Source of the DNA: Lysobacter sp. BMK333-48F3
Lineage (GTDB): Bacteria; Pseudomonadota; Gammaproteobacteria; Xanthomonadales; Xanthomonadaceae
Length of the DNA: 64,000 nt
Direction of reading: 5' to 3'
Assembly: GCF_019733395.1 (NCBI RefSeq)
Contig: NZ_JAIHOO010000001.1
Coordinates: 186,001-250,000 of the forward strand
The notes under the pieces are model-generated. The model had not been told where the DNA came from. It did not search any database and was given only the letters and a program-made list of their open reading frames with translations. The translations under genes were made by a program, and so were the position numbers. This document shows positions 8,392-17,027 of this stretch, piece by piece. Numbering within the stretch: the stretch's first letter is position 1; each line of letters starts with the position of its first letter.

Positions 8392-8993
8392 GGATACAGC
8401 ATCCGCTTGCTCCAGCCGCCGGCGCGGTCGGCCTCGTAGTACCAGCGTTCGTGCAGGCGGAAATCGGCGCCGTACCAGAATTCGATCTTCTCCGGCCGCA
8501 CCCGCAGCCCGGTCCAGCGCGGCGGCCGCGCCACCTCGCGGCCTTCGAACTGCGCCTCGACCTGGTCCAGGCGCTGTTCGAAGGTGTCGCGGTCGGGCAA
8601 GGTTTCCGACTGCTTCGAGGCCCAGGCGCCGAGTTGGCTGCCGCGCGGGCGGCTGGCGAAGTAGGCGTCGGCTTCGGCGTCGGCGACGATCTCCACCGCG
8701 CCCTCGATCCTCACCTGCACGCCGTGACGCACGCGCGGCCAATGGAACAGCAGGGCCGCGTGCGGGTTGTCCTGCAGTTCGCGGCCCTTGCGCCCGTCGA
8801 GGTGGGTGTAGAACACGAAGCCGCGCGCGTCGTGGGCCTTCAGCAACACCGTGCGCGCCGACGGGCGGGCATCGAGGGTGGCGGTGGCGACGGTCATCGC
8901 GGTCGGATCGGGCTCGCCGGCGGTATGCGCTTCGGCGAACAGCGCATCGAAGGTGGCGAGGGCTTCGGTCAGCAGGGCGTCGGTCGGGTTCAT
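8388..8993 (-). CDS. pdxH: Pyridoxamine 5'-phosphate oxidase
   Basis: PdxH is the FMN-dependent oxidase converting pyridoxine or pyridoxamine 5'-phosphate to PLP, completing vitamin B6 synthesis and salvage. The 201-residue product shows the family pattern: [31 protein letters not shown] (FMN and substrate contacts), [43 protein letters not shown], and the C-terminal signature [20 protein letters not shown] with the conserved W-x-x-x-R-L-x-P ending. Start 8993 gives the typical [12 protein letters not shown]-terminus. Only 17 bases separate it from the divergent kinase gene, so the two promoters must overlap the opposite coding regions. The stop overlaps the acetyltransferase start. Confidence 0.95.
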   Translation of the reverse strand: MNPTDALLTEALATFDALFAEAHTAGEPDPTAMTVATATLDARPSARTVLLKAHDARGFVFYTHLDGRKGRELQDNPHAALLFHWPRVRHGVQVRIEGAVEIVADAEADAYFASRPRGSQLGAWASKQSETLPDRDTFEQRLDQVEAQFEGREVARPPRWTGLRVRPEKIEFWYGADFRLHERWYYEADRAGGWSKRMLYP

Positions 8994-9010
8994 TGCGCTA
9001 TTGTGAGCCC

Positions 9011-9949
9011 ATGTCGTCGCGCCTGCATCCGCCTGGGTCAATCGGTCCGGGGTCAATCGGTCCATCAGCGCCGGCCGCGGACGGCGCGAAGCGAACCGGC
9101 CCCGCAGCGTCCGGCTTCGATCAGGCTTTCGTCGCCGCCGCGCTCGACGATGCGCTCGCCGCCGAGGCCCGCGTCTACGCGATCTGCGGCCTGCAAGGCA
9201 GCGGCAAATCGACCCTTGCGGCGCAGATCGCCGGCCTCGCGCGGCAACGCGGGCTGCGCTGTGCGGTGCTGTCGATCGACGATTTCTACCTCGGCCGGCG
9301 CGAACGCCTGCGCCTGGCGCGCGAGGTGCACCCGCTGCTGGCCAGCCGCGGCCCGCCGGGCACCCACGATGCGGCCCTTGCCTGCTCGGTCCTGGACCGT
9401 CTGCGCGAGGGTGCGCCGGCGCGCTGGCCGCGCTTCGACAAGTTGCGCGACACGCGCCTGCCGCCGTCGCGCTGGGCGCGCGCCGACGCGGTCGACCTGG
9501 TGCTGTTCGAAGGCTGGTTCCTCAAGACCCCGGCGCAGGACGCCGCTGCGCTCGCCGCGCCGGTCAACGCGCTGGAACGCGAACACGACCCGCACGGCGT
9601 CTGGCGCGACTACTGCAACCGCGCCCTCGCCGGCGACTATCCGCCGTTGTGGGCGCGCCTGGATCGGTTGCTGTTCCTGCAGCCGCCGGGGTTCGAAGTG
9701 GTCGCGCAGTGGCGCTGGCAGCAGGAGCAAGCCATGCAGCGGCGCCGGCCGCAGTGCCGGGCGATGGACCGGGCCCAGCTCGAACGCTTCGTCGCGCTGT
9801 TCGAACGGGTCAGCCGGCAGGCGTTGGCGCACCTGCCCGGCCTGGCCGAACGCTGCGTGCGGTTGGACGCGGCGCGACGGCCGCTGGCCGAATCCGCGCC
9901 GCGCGCCGGATCCGCCGTCACTGGACGACGAAGGTCACCTTCAGATTGA
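9011..9949 (+). CDS. P-loop kinase, plant-type D-glycerate 3-kinase-like
   Basis: The 312-residue product has a Walker A motif GLQGSGKST (about residue 60), the downstream [17 protein letters not shown] segment, [21 protein letters not shown] and the Walker-B-like [10 protein letters not shown], in the order seen in uridine-kinase-like P-loop kinases of the D-glycerate 3-kinase group. The likely reaction is ATP-dependent phosphorylation of glycerate to 3-phosphoglycerate; this is a family inference. The N-terminus includes a short duplicated PGSIG unit encoded by a tandem GGGTCAATCGGTCC repeat (about 9035-9063). A TATTGT box ends six bases before the ATG, suggesting a leaderless or nearly leaderless transcript. 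The last 32 bases overlap the convergent dodecin gene. Confidence 0.8.
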   Translation: MSSRLHPPGSIGPGSIGPSAPAADGAKRTGPAASGFDQAFVAAALDDALAAEARVYAICGLQGSGKSTLAAQIAGLARQRGLRCAVLSIDDFYLGRRERLRLAREVHPLLASRGPPGTHDAALACSVLDRLREGAPARWPRFDKLRDTRLPPSRWARADAVDLVLFEGWFLKTPAQDAAALAAPVNALEREHDPHGVWRDYCNRALAGDYPPLWARLDRLLFLQPPGFEVVAQWRWQQEQAMQRRRPQCRAMDRAQLERFVALFERVSRQALAHLPGLAERCVRLDAARRPLAESAPRAGSAVTGRRRSPSD

Positions 9950-10121
9950 CCCGCCACTCGGTGACGTTGCCGGCGCCGTCGGTCACCACCTTGATGTCGT
10001 TGATCCAGGCGCCCTGGATGTTCTTCACCGACTCGGCACACTTCGCCAGGCCAGTCTTGACCGCATCCTCGATGCCGTTCTTGGAAGAGCTGTTGAGTTC
10101 GATGACTTTGGCGACCGCCAT
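9918..10121 (-). CDS. Dodecin
   Basis: Dodecin is a small flavin-binding protein that assembles as a hollow dodecamer and stores or buffers flavins. The 67-residue product matches the family in size and pattern: MAVAKVIELNSSSKNGIEDAVKTG, then CAESVKNIQGAWINDIKVVTDG and the flavin-stacking Trp in [14 protein letters not shown] strong Shine-Dalgarno AAGGAGA stands upstream of the ATG. It overlaps the 3' end of the glycerate-kinase-like gene by 32 bases on the other strand and is divergent from aroK. Confidence 0.95.
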   Translation of the reverse strand: MAVAKVIELNSSSKNGIEDAVKTGLAKCAESVKNIQGAWINDIKVVTDGAGNVTEWRVNLKVTFVVQ

Positions 10122-10220
10122 GATCGTATCTCCTTGGGAATGGGCCGGCGCCGCGACGCCGGACCCCGAGCCTAGGCCGGCCGCCGTTAAGAGCGCGCAA
10201 GCGCGCCGCCCCACCTGGCC

Positions 10221-10226
10221 TACAAT
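10221..10226 (+). promoter_or_regulatory. Likely -10 box of aroK, leaderless-type spacing
   Basis: TACAAT ends six bases before the aroK ATG. Transcription would start at or next to the start codon, and no Shine-Dalgarno is present. Confidence 0.5.
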
Positions 10227-10232
10227 CGCGCC

Positions 10233-10805
10233 ATGAACCCTGCCAGCAATCTGATCCTGATCGGCCCGATGGGCGCAGGCAAAACCTGCATCGGCCGGCG
10301 CCTGGCCGAACGCTTCGGCCTGCGCCTGGTCGACGCCGATCGCGAGATCGAGCAGCGCGCCGGCGCCAGCGTCGCGACCCTGTTCGAGCTGGAAGGCGAA
10401 GCCGGCTTCCGCGCCCGCGAGAGCGCGGTGCTGGCCGACCTGCTGCAGCACGACGGCCTGCTGCTGGCCACCGGCGGCGGCGCGGTGCTGGCCGAAGCCA
10501 ACCGTCGCCTGTTGCGCGAACGCGGCTTCGTGGTCCAGTTGCTGGTCACGGTCGAACAACAGCTCGAACGCCTGGCCCAGGACCGCAGCCGGCCGCTGCT
10601 GGCGCGCGGCGACCGCGAGCAGGTGCTGCGCGAGTTGGCGCAGCGGCGCGCGCCGCTGTACGCCGAGATCGCCGACCTGCGCTACGACACCGGTTCGCTG
10701 GGCTCGGCCGAGGCCACCGCCGGGCTGGTCCTGGCGCTGAGCCGCCACTGGCAGCGCCCCACCGGCGCGCCATCCGCTTCCCCCCATTCCGGAGCCGACG
10801 CATGA
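10233..10805 (+). CDS. aroK: Shikimate kinase
   Basis: AroK phosphorylates shikimate at the 3-hydroxyl using ATP, the fifth step of the shikimate pathway. The 190-residue product has Walker A GPMGAGKT (residues 11-18), the shikimate-binding DADREIE segment, the ATGGGAVL motif and the lid region DRSRPLL, all in family order. The C-terminus is slightly longer than E. coli AroK and low in complexity (about residues 172-190). It overlaps aroB by ATGA, so the two enzymes are co-translated, an arrangement conserved in many proteobacteria. Confidence 0.95.
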   Translation: MNPASNLILIGPMGAGKTCIGRRLAERFGLRLVDADREIEQRAGASVATLFELEGEAGFRARESAVLADLLQHDGLLLATGGGAVLAEANRRLLRERGFVVQLLVTVEQQLERLAQDRSRPLLARGDREQVLRELAQRRAPLYAEIADLRYDTGSLGSAEATAGLVLALSRHWQRPTGAPSASPHSGADA

Positions 10806-11905
10806 ACGCCGTACGCAAGGTCGAAGTCGGCGGCGAAGCCGCCTATGCCATCGAGATCGGCCCCGGCCTGCTCGACGACGGCGCCCGCCTGAGCCGCCCG
10901 CTGCGCGGCCGCCACGCCCTGATCGTCAGCGACGGCAACGTCGCCCCGCTGTACCTGGAGCGGGTCGAGGGCAGCCTGCGCGCGGCGCGGCCGGAACTGG
11001 CGCTGGGCCGGTTCGTGATCCCACCCGGCGAACACGAGAAGACCCTGGCCCGCTTCAGCCAGTGCCTGGACGCCCTGGCCGCGCTGGGCGCGACCCGCGA
11101 CGCCTGCGTGATCGCGCTCGGCGGCGGCGTGGTCGGCGACCTGGCCGGCTTCGCCTCGGCCTGCTGGATGCGCGGCATCGACTGCGTGCAGGTGCCGACC
11201 ACGCTGCTGGCGATGGTCGATTCCTCAGTCGGCGGCAAGACCGCGGTCGACCTGCCCAGCGGCAAGAACCTGGTCGGCGCCTTCCATCCGCCGCGCGCGG
11301 TGATCGCCGATACCGCCGCCCTGCGCAGCCTGCCCGACCGCGAGCTGCGCGCCGGCCTGGCCGAAGTGGTCAAGTACGGGGCGATCTTCGACGCGACCTT
11401 CCTCGATTGGCTGGAAGCGCACGCCGACGCCCTGCTCGCCCGCAACGACGAGGCCCTGGCCGAGGCGATCGCGCGCAGTTGCCGCTACAAGGCCGAAGTG
11501 GTCGCGCGCGATCCGTTCGAGCGCGGCGACCGCGCCATGCTCAATTTCGGCCACACCTTCGGCCATGCGATCGAAACCGAGCAGGGCTACGCCGGCACCA
11601 CCGGCGACGGCCTCAACCACGGCGAGGCGGTCGCGGTCGGGATGGTGCTGGCGGCGCGCCTGTCGAGCGCGCTGGGCCGCGCCCCGGCCGCCGACGCCGA
11701 GCGCCTGCAGCGCCTGCTCGAACGTTTCGGCCTGCCGACCGCGATTCCGCCCGGCCTGGATCCGCAAGCGCTGCTGACGCGCATGCGCCTGGACAAGAAG
11801 GCCGACGCGGCGGGCCTGCGCTTCATCCTGTGGGACAAGGCCGGCGCGGCGCGGATCGTGTCCGGCATCGCCGACGATGCGGTACTGGCGACGCTAGTCG
11901 CCTGA
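10802..11905 (+). CDS. aroB: 3-Dehydroquinate synthase
   Basis: AroB converts DAHP to 3-dehydroquinate in the second step of aromatic amino-acid synthesis, using NAD and a divalent metal. The 367-residue product has the NAD-binding stretch [47 protein letters not shown], the metal ligand region [12 protein letters not shown] and the metal histidines in [11 protein letters not shown] and [11 protein letters not shown]. Length and motif order are normal. It is the last gene of the aroKB pair; a strong GC hairpin follows before a convergent gene. Confidence 0.97.
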   Translation: MNAVRKVEVGGEAAYAIEIGPGLLDDGARLSRPLRGRHALIVSDGNVAPLYLERVEGSLRAARPELALGRFVIPPGEHEKTLARFSQCLDALAALGATRDACVIALGGGVVGDLAGFASACWMRGIDCVQVPTTLLAMVDSSVGGKTAVDLPSGKNLVGAFHPPRAVIADTAALRSLPDRELRAGLAEVVKYGAIFDATFLDWLEAHADALLARNDEALAEAIARSCRYKAEVVARDPFERGDRAMLNFGHTFGHAIETEQGYAGTTGDGLNHGEAVAVGMVLAARLSSALGRAPAADAERLQRLLERFGLPTAIPPGLDPQALLTRMRLDKKADAAGLRFILWDKAGAARIVSGIADDAVLATLVA

Positions 11906-11953
11906 TCGATCGCCCGGCGCCCGGCTTCGGCAGGCGCCGTTCGGGCGCCCCGG

Positions 11954-11993
11954 ACGCGGCGGGCGCGGCCGCTGCGCGCCGCACCCGCCGCGT
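11954..11993. terminator. GC hairpin between convergent genes (aroB and the 12008 gene)
   Basis: A perfect ten-base-pair stem, ACGCGGCGGG (11954-11963) with CCCGCCGCGT (11984-11993), encloses a 20-base loop that can pair further. There is no T-tract. It probably protects 3' ends or stops RNA polymerase in both directions with Rho. Confidence 0.5.
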
Positions 11994-12007
11994 CGCAGCG
12001 CCACGGC

Positions 12008-12685
12008 TCAGGGCCAGCCGGCGGCGTGGCGCAGATATTCGATGTGGCCGTCCAGCAGGCCGGTGATGTAGACCGTGGTCAGGATCGGGTGGTGGCCCCA
12101 GACCTGCGCCGAGCGGGTATTGACCGGATTGACCCCGGCGTCGCGCTGCACGTACTGCACCGCGGCATTGCCCGGCGCGCCGACGTTGTTGGCCAGTCCC
12201 AGCGCCCAATGCTCCCAGGTGCGATAGCCGTCCGAAGCCATGACGATGGAGTAACGCGTCGGGGTGGTGCCGTTGTTGTTCGACAGGGTCAGCCCGGCGA
12301 GGGTCATGCATAGGCGCGCGAGCGCGCCGGTGATCGCTCGCTTGGCCATGGCGCTGCCGGGCGCGGCGTCGTTCGCGGCGGTGACGGCGTTGTCCGCGAC
12401 CACCTGCGCCTGGGCGGTGGCGGCCGGGTTGGCGAAGGTGTCGCGCACCCAGGCGACGAAGCCTGGGTTGTAGACGAACTCCTCTTCTTCGGCGTCGTAG
12501 ACCCAGGCTTGGTCGTAGATCGACGGCGGCGTGTTGGCGGCATGGCCGCCCGGGCCGCCGAACAGGGCGAAGCCCCAGCACGGCGCATCGGGATAGGGAT
12601 CGGGCCAGGCCGGGTTGAGTTCGGTGCCGGCGCCGAGATTGGCGCTGGCGAGCCCCTGCAGTTGGGCATCGGTGAGTTGCGGCAT
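12008..12685 (-). CDS. Protein of unknown function, 225 residues
   Basis: I do not recognise a family. The frame opens with MPQLTDAQLQGLASANLG after AGGAG at good spacing; a longer frame begins at 12760. The sequence is rich in Ala, Gly, Asn and aromatic residues, has no signal peptide or membrane segment, and includes GFALFGGPGGHAANTP, an acidic EEEEFVY patch, SNNNGTTPTRYSIVMASDGYRTWEHWALGLANN and WGHHPILTTVYITGLLDGHIEYL. It is divergent from the unknown gene at 12987, with about 300 bases between the starts, and both have strong Shine-Dalgarno sites, so they may be a functional pair. Confidence 0.75.
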   Translation of the reverse strand: MPQLTDAQLQGLASANLGAGTELNPAWPDPYPDAPCWGFALFGGPGGHAANTPPSIYDQAWVYDAEEEEFVYNPGFVAWVRDTFANPAATAQAQVVADNAVTAANDAAPGSAMAKRAITGALARLCMTLAGLTLSNNNGTTPTRYSIVMASDGYRTWEHWALGLANNVGAPGNAAVQYVQRDAGVNPVNTRSAQVWGHHPILTTVYITGLLDGHIEYLRHAAGWP

Positions 12686-12986
12686 GGACCGGCTCCTGGT
12701 CGGTGTGGCGATGGCGGCGCGCCCTTCCCCTTGAAGGACATCGCCCGTCGCCGACAACAACGTTACGCAGGCACCGCCGTGAAACGGCCGCGGCCGGCTT
12801 CACGTGCGGTCCGCCGCGGCGTTCTCTGCCTTGTACTCGCGCAGAGAACCGGCCCGCATGGCCCTCAACACGCTCGAACTGCTGCTGTTGCTGCTCGGCC
12901 TGTCGCGTCCGTCGCCTTCGGCGCCGCGCCCAGGCGCCGACCCCACCGCCACCACGCCGCCCGCCGCCAAGTCCCAGGAGCCGCCC

Positions 12987-13442
12987 ATGCCCAACCAATT
13001 CGAATTCCTCGACAAGCACTACGACCCGACCGACATCCCCGAGGTGGCCGCGCAGGCCGCGTACGAGCGCTTCGGCAATTACCCCAACGCCCACACCAGC
13101 ACGGTGATCTTCAACGTCACCTGGTCGGCGCTGACCGATGCGATCAGCCGCGCGGTGCTGACCTACGTCAACGGCGGCGTCGCCGGCGGCTCGGCGGCGG
13201 CGACCCTGAGCGCCGACGGCCGGCAGTGGAACATCGTCCTCACCGGCCTGCAGTACGTGAACGCCACCCGCACCGTGGTCCAGGGCCGTTCGGAGTACTC
13301 GATCGCCGAGTACAACAACGGCTGCGTATTCGTGAACGCCGAAGCGATCGGCGGCCAGTTGCTCGGCGAGGTCGTGCATCTGAGCAACGGCTTCGGCACC
13401 TGGGTGCAGGACGTGAAACTGAAGAATCCGCCGTCGTTCTGA
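12987..13442 (+). CDS. Protein of unknown function, 151 residues
   Basis: I do not recognise a family. The start at 12987 is favoured by AGGAG six bases upstream; an in-frame ATG at 12858 would add 43 residues with a leucine-rich run (LLLLLLGL) and a proline-rich tail, which could instead be an export leader. The core contains MPNQFEFLDKHYDPTDIPEVAAQAAYERFG, a predicted beta-rich region (ADGRQWNIVLTGLQYVNATRTVVQG, YSIAEYNNGCVFVNAEAIGG) and a conserved-looking C-terminus GFGTWVQDVKLKNPPSF. It is divergent from the 12008-12685 gene. The 12686-12986 gap holds their shared upstream region; no operator was recognised there. Confidence 0.7.
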   Translation: MPNQFEFLDKHYDPTDIPEVAAQAAYERFGNYPNAHTSTVIFNVTWSALTDAISRAVLTYVNGGVAGGSAAATLSADGRQWNIVLTGLQYVNATRTVVQGRSEYSIAEYNNGCVFVNAEAIGGQLLGEVVHLSNGFGTWVQDVKLKNPPSF

Positions 13443-13454
13443 GCCGGACGCGAG

Positions 13455-13478
13455 GCAGCCCCGCCGGAGCGGGGCTGC
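13455..13478. terminator. Hairpin between convergent genes
   Basis: GCAGCCCCG (13455-13463) pairs with CGGGGCTGC (13470-13478), a perfect nine-base-pair stem just after the 12987 gene and before the end of the convergent hydrolase gene. No T-tract is present. Confidence 0.5.
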
Positions 13479-13553
13479 GCTGGTCGGGCCGGACGCGCTG
13501 TTCCGGCTCGCAGCGCCTGCGCACGGTCCAAGCGCGCAGGGCGGTCGCTGCGC

Positions 13554-14192
13554 TCAGGCCGCTTGCCGGCGGGCGCGGGCGCGCTGGTTGGACGCGTGCG
13601 GGTTGTCGATCGGCAGGCTGCGGCCTTGCCGGACCGCGTCGATCCACTCGTCGGTGCCGGTCACCGCGGCGAAGCGGCTCTGGAACACCACGCTGAACAC
13701 CCGGTGGATCTCCTCGGCGCTGGCATGGCCGGCGCTGTTCTCGTACGACAGCGAACCGCTGGCGTCGTGCAGGAACTCGACGTGGTAGCCCAGGTGCGCG
13801 GCCTCGAACACGGTCGAGGCGTCGCAGTTGTGGGTCATGTAGCCGATCACGCTGAGGGTGTCGATGCCGCGCGCCTGCAGCCAGGCCTGGAAGTCGGTGC
13901 CGGCGAACACGCTCGGCAGTTCCTTCTCGATGTAGTGATCGCGCGGCCGGCCGGCGACGGCTTCGTTGAGCTCCCAGCCCGGCGTGCCCTTGTCGAACAC
14001 CGGCGTGCCGGCCGGCGCGGTGTTCTGCACCACCACCACCGGCACCCCGGCGGCGCGGGCGGCGTCCATGGCGCGGCCGATGTTGGGCAGGGTGCGCGCG
14101 ACCGGCGGGTACTCGATCGGCAAGCCGTCGGCGAAGTAGTCGTTCTGGACATCGATGACGACCAGGGCGCGCTTGCGGGTTTCGTGGTTCAT
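13554..14192 (-). CDS. Isochorismatase-family cysteine hydrolase
   Basis: The 212-residue product has the alpha/beta fold of cysteine hydrolases acting on amides or enol ethers (isochorismatase and nicotinamidase-like group). The catalytic Asp lies in ALVVIDVQNDYF, the Lys in HYIEKELPSVFAGTDFQAWL, and the nucleophile Cys in VIGYMTHNCDASTVFEAAHLGYHVEFLHDASGS; all three triad members are therefore present. The substrate is not known. The C-terminus is an arginine-rich tail. It is transcribed away from an AraC-type regulator 100 bases off, which is the likely controller. Confidence 0.88.
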   Translation of the reverse strand: MNHETRKRALVVIDVQNDYFADGLPIEYPPVARTLPNIGRAMDAARAAGVPVVVVQNTAPAGTPVFDKGTPGWELNEAVAGRPRDHYIEKELPSVFAGTDFQAWLQARGIDTLSVIGYMTHNCDASTVFEAAHLGYHVEFLHDASGSLSYENSAGHASAEEIHRVFSVVFQSRFAAVTGTDEWIDAVRQGRSLPIDNPHASNQRARARRQAA

Positions 14193-14280
14193 GTCCGGCT
14201 CCAAGAGGTGGCGGGGGAAGTGGCGCTCATTCTCGGCCCGGCCCGGACCCGGCGTGAGTGGCCCGATTGCCAATATTCGA

Positions 14281-14286
14281 TAGAAT
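14281..14286 (+). promoter_or_regulatory. Likely -10 box of the AraC-type regulator
   Basis: TAGAAT is followed by six bases and then the ATG at 14293, giving leaderless-type spacing. Confidence 0.45.
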
Positions 14287-14292
14287 CGGGCC

Positions 14293-15318
14293 ATGACTGC
14301 CGCCCTTGCCTCCGCCCCGCCCGGTGCCACCGCGTCCGACCCGCTGGCCCGCATCGCCGTGGTCGCGTTCGAAGACGTCAGCCCGTTCCACCTGTCGGTG
14401 CCCTGCCTGGTGTTCGAACCGCGCCCCCAGCCGGGGCTGTCGGACTCCGAACTGTCGGACTTCCAGCTGCCGGACTTCCAGCTGCGTGTATGCGCGGCCG
14501 AGCCCGGCCCGCTGCGCAGCCGCGCCGGTTTCGACATCGGCACCCGCCACGGCCTGAAGGCGCTGGATTGGGCCGACACGGTGATCGTCCCGTCCTGGCG
14601 CGATGCCGACGAAACCCCGCCGCAGCCCTTGCTGAAAGCGCTGCGCCGCGCCCACCGGCGCGGCGCGCGCATCGTCGGCCTGTGCCTGGGCGCGTATGTG
14701 GTCGCCGCCGCCGGCCTGCTCGACGGCCGCCGCGCCACCACCCACTGGCATTGGAGCGAGCATTTCGCCGCGCGCTTCCCGCAGGTGGCCCTGCTGCCGG
14801 ACGTGCTGTACGTCGACGACGGCCGCATCACCACCTCGGCCGGCACCGCGGCGGCGCTGGACTGCTGCCTGCACCTGCTGCGCCGGGTTCACGGCGCCGA
14901 GGCCGCCAACCGCATCGCCCGCCGCCTGGTGCTGGCGCCGCACCGCCAGGGCGGTCAGGCCCAGTACATCGAACACCCGCTGCCGGCCTCGCCACAGGAC
15001 GACCGCCTGGCCGGCGTGCTGGACTGGGCCCTGGGCCATCTGGACCGGCCGCTGGGCCTGGACGCGCTGGCCGAACGCGCGCTGATGAGCCGGCGCACCT
15101 TCACCCGCCGCTTCCGCGACAGCACCGGCACCACCGTCGGCCAATGGCTGGCGGGGCAACGCCTGGCCCGCGCCCAGCGCCTGCTGGAAACCACCGAACT
15201 GGGCCTGGACGCGGTCGCCGCGCAGACCGGCTTCGGCAGCGCGGTCTCGCTGCGCCAGCACTTCGCCGCCCAGCTGGGGATCTCGCCGTCGGCGTATCGG
15301 CGGGGGTTTCGTGGCTAG
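14293..15318 (+). CDS. GlxA/FtrA-type AraC-family transcriptional regulator
   Basis: The 341-residue product joins an N-terminal DJ-1/PfpI-like class I amidotransferase domain (residues about 20-205; nucleophile-elbow segment IVGLCLGAYVVAAAGLLDG and the THWHWSEHF patch) to a C-terminal AraC helix-turn-helix domain (about 235-340; LDALAERALMSRRTFTRRFRDSTGTTVGQWL and LDAVAAQTGFGSAVSLRQHFAAQLGISPSAYRR). This architecture is typical of FtrA, GlxA and CdhR regulators. Residues about 50-62 hold a short duplicated unit (DFQLPDFQL). Divergent placement suggests it controls the hydrolase at 13554-14192. The inducer is unknown. Confidence 0.9.
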   Translation: MTAALASAPPGATASDPLARIAVVAFEDVSPFHLSVPCLVFEPRPQPGLSDSELSDFQLPDFQLRVCAAEPGPLRSRAGFDIGTRHGLKALDWADTVIVPSWRDADETPPQPLLKALRRAHRRGARIVGLCLGAYVVAAAGLLDGRRATTHWHWSEHFAARFPQVALLPDVLYVDDGRITTSAGTAAALDCCLHLLRRVHGAEAANRIARRLVLAPHRQGGQAQYIEHPLPASPQDDRLAGVLDWALGHLDRPLGLDALAERALMSRRTFTRRFRDSTGTTVGQWLAGQRLARAQRLLETTELGLDAVAAQTGFGSAVSLRQHFAAQLGISPSAYRRGFRG

Positions 15319-15443
15319 GAACGAGTGCACAGGAACTGGAAACGAGTCCCCGTACCGCCACCGCAGGTCGCTCGCGCTTCTCCCCTCTTCTCCCCGCCGG
15401 CCGTCCTTCCCGGACTGGTTCCTCGTTTCTCCGCACTCGTTCC
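15315..15443. repeat. AACGAGT-type inverted-repeat element
   Basis: AGGAACGAGTGC (15315-15326) pairs perfectly with GCACTCGTTCCT (15432-15443), with further partial pairing inside (GGAAACGAGT with CTCGTTTCTCC). It starts in the last codons of the AraC gene and fills most of the gap to the WGR gene. The same 12-mer occurs at 38052-38063. Confidence 0.7.
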
Positions 15444-15464
15444 TGGTCCGCCCCCCGCTGCCGC

Positions 15465-15470
15465 TACAAT
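15465..15470 (+). promoter_or_regulatory. Likely -10 box of the WGR gene
   Basis: TACAAT, six cytosines, then the GTG start at 15477. There is no Shine-Dalgarno, so this is probably a leaderless message. Confidence 0.5.
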
Positions 15471-15476
15471 CCCCCC

Positions 15477-15731
15477 GTGCGCCTACTCCTCCAACAACGT
15501 CCGGACGGCCGCGAAGCCCCGCGCTTCGTGCAACTGATGCTCGAAGCGGATCTGCTCGGCGGCTGGACCCTGGTCCGCGAGACCGGCCAGATCGGCGGCC
15601 GCAGCACGGTCCGGCGCGAGCAATTCCTCGACCGCGACGCCGCCTTCGCCGCGCTGGAACAAGCGCGCGACCAGCAGCTCAAGCGCGGCTTCCAGCTGAT
15701 GTTCACCCAGGGCGCCGAAGCGCCGCGCTGA
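15477..15731 (+). CDS. WGR-domain protein
   Basis: The 84-residue product is essentially one WGR-like domain: the strand pattern RFVQLMLEADLLGGWTLVRETGQIGGRSTVRREQF followed by a helix (DAAFAALEQARDQQLKRGF). The family signature W-G-R is here WTLVRETGQIGG. WGR domains occur in DNA-end-binding PARPs and as short stand-alone bacterial proteins of unknown role. The start codon is GTG, with a TACAAT box six bases before it. It precedes hemE by 129 bases. Confidence 0.8.
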   Translation: MRLLLQQRPDGREAPRFVQLMLEADLLGGWTLVRETGQIGGRSTVRREQFLDRDAAFAALEQARDQQLKRGFQLMFTQGAEAPR

Positions 15732-15860
15732 AACGCGCCGCGGCCGCGTCCGGGCCCGCGCGCAGGACGCCGCGCGCCGCCGCGACAAACCGCCGCAGCG
15801 CGAGCGCGCGCCGACGCCGCACACTTCGCCTCTTTCCTTAGCCCTCGCCACGACGCCTTC

Positions 15861-16952
15861 ATGTCTCAGCCCAGCTCGTCCCAGCCCAGCCTCGTCAACG
15901 ACCGTTTCCTGCGCGCCCTGCGCCGCCAGCCCGTCGACCGCACTCCGGTGTGGCTGATGCGCCAGGCCGGCCGTTACCTGCCCGAGTACCGCGCCACCCG
16001 CGCCCAGGCCGGCAGCTTCCTCAACCTGGCCAAGAACCCGGAGCTGGCCTGCGAAGTCACCCTGCAGCCGCTGCGCCGGTTCCCGCTGGACGCGGCGATC
16101 CTGTTCTCCGACATCCTCACCGTGCCCGACGCGATGGGCCTGGGCCTGTACTTCGCCGACGGCGAAGGCCCGAAGTTCGAGCGCCCGGTACGCAGCGTCG
16201 CCGACATCGAGCGCCTGGCGGTTCCGGACATGGAAACCGAGCTGCGCTACGTGATGGACGCGGTGCGCACCATCCGCCGCGAGTTGAACGGCTCGGTGCC
16301 GCTGATCGGTTTCTCCGGCAGCCCCTGGACCATCGCCTGCTACATGGTCGAAGGCGGCGGCAGCGACAACTACTCGCGGATCAAGGCGCTGGCGCTCAAC
16401 GAGCCGGCGGCGATGCACAAGCTGCTGAGCGTGGTCACCGACGCGGTGATCGAGTACCTGAAGGCCCAGCGCGCCGCCGGCGCGCAGGCGCTGCAGGTGT
16501 TCGACACCTGGGGCGGGGTGCTGTCGCCGCGCATGTACCGCGAGTTCTCGCTGCGCTATCTGCAGCGCATCGCCGCCGAACTGGAGCGCGGCGACGGCGA
16601 CCAGCGCACCCCGCTGATCCTGTTCGGCAAGGGCAACGACCCCTACCTGGAAGACCTGGCCGGCAGCGGCGCCGAAGCGGTCGGGGTCGACTGGACCGTC
16701 GGCCTGGACGAGGCCGCGCGCCGGATCGGCGGCCGGGTCGCGGTGCAGGGCAATCTCGACCCGGTGACCTTGTACGCCTCGCCGGAGGCGATCCGCGCCG
16801 AGGTCGGCCTGGCCCTGGACGCCTACCGCGACGGCAACGGCGGTTCGCGCGAAGGCCACGTGTTCAATCTCGGCCACGGCCTGTCGCCGGACATGTCGCC
16901 GGACCACGTCGCCGCGCTGGTCGCGGCGGTGCACGAGCTCAGCGCGCGCTGA
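15861..16952 (+). CDS. hemE: Uroporphyrinogen decarboxylase
   Basis: HemE removes four carboxyl groups from uroporphyrinogen III to give coproporphyrinogen III, without a cofactor, in haem synthesis. The 363-residue TIM-barrel product carries the N-terminal signature [16 protein letters not shown], the catalytic-Asp region [46 protein letters not shown] and the C-terminal [18 protein letters not shown]. Length and motifs are normal. No clear Shine-Dalgarno stands before the ATG. A GC hairpin follows before the convergent kinase cluster. Confidence 0.97.
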   Translation: MSQPSSSQPSLVNDRFLRALRRQPVDRTPVWLMRQAGRYLPEYRATRAQAGSFLNLAKNPELACEVTLQPLRRFPLDAAILFSDILTVPDAMGLGLYFADGEGPKFERPVRSVADIERLAVPDMETELRYVMDAVRTIRRELNGSVPLIGFSGSPWTIACYMVEGGGSDNYSRIKALALNEPAAMHKLLSVVTDAVIEYLKAQRAAGAQALQVFDTWGGVLSPRMYREFSLRYLQRIAAELERGDGDQRTPLILFGKGNDPYLEDLAGSGAEAVGVDWTVGLDEAARRIGGRVAVQGNLDPVTLYASPEAIRAEVGLALDAYRDGNGGSREGHVFNLGHGLSPDMSPDHVAALVAAVHELSAR

Positions 16953-17000
16953 GTCCGGCGGTCGCGCGCCGCGCGGCCGCTACGCCCCACATCGAAGCAT

Positions 17001-17020
17001 CGGCGGCGTTCGCGCCGCCG
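17001..17020. terminator. Tetraloop hairpin between hemE and the kinase cluster
   Basis: CGGCGGCG (17001-17008), loop TTCG, CGCCGCCG (17013-17020): a very stable stem with a UUCG-type loop on the plus strand, between two converging genes. No T-tract follows. Confidence 0.5.
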
Positions 17021-17027
17021 CGCCCGC

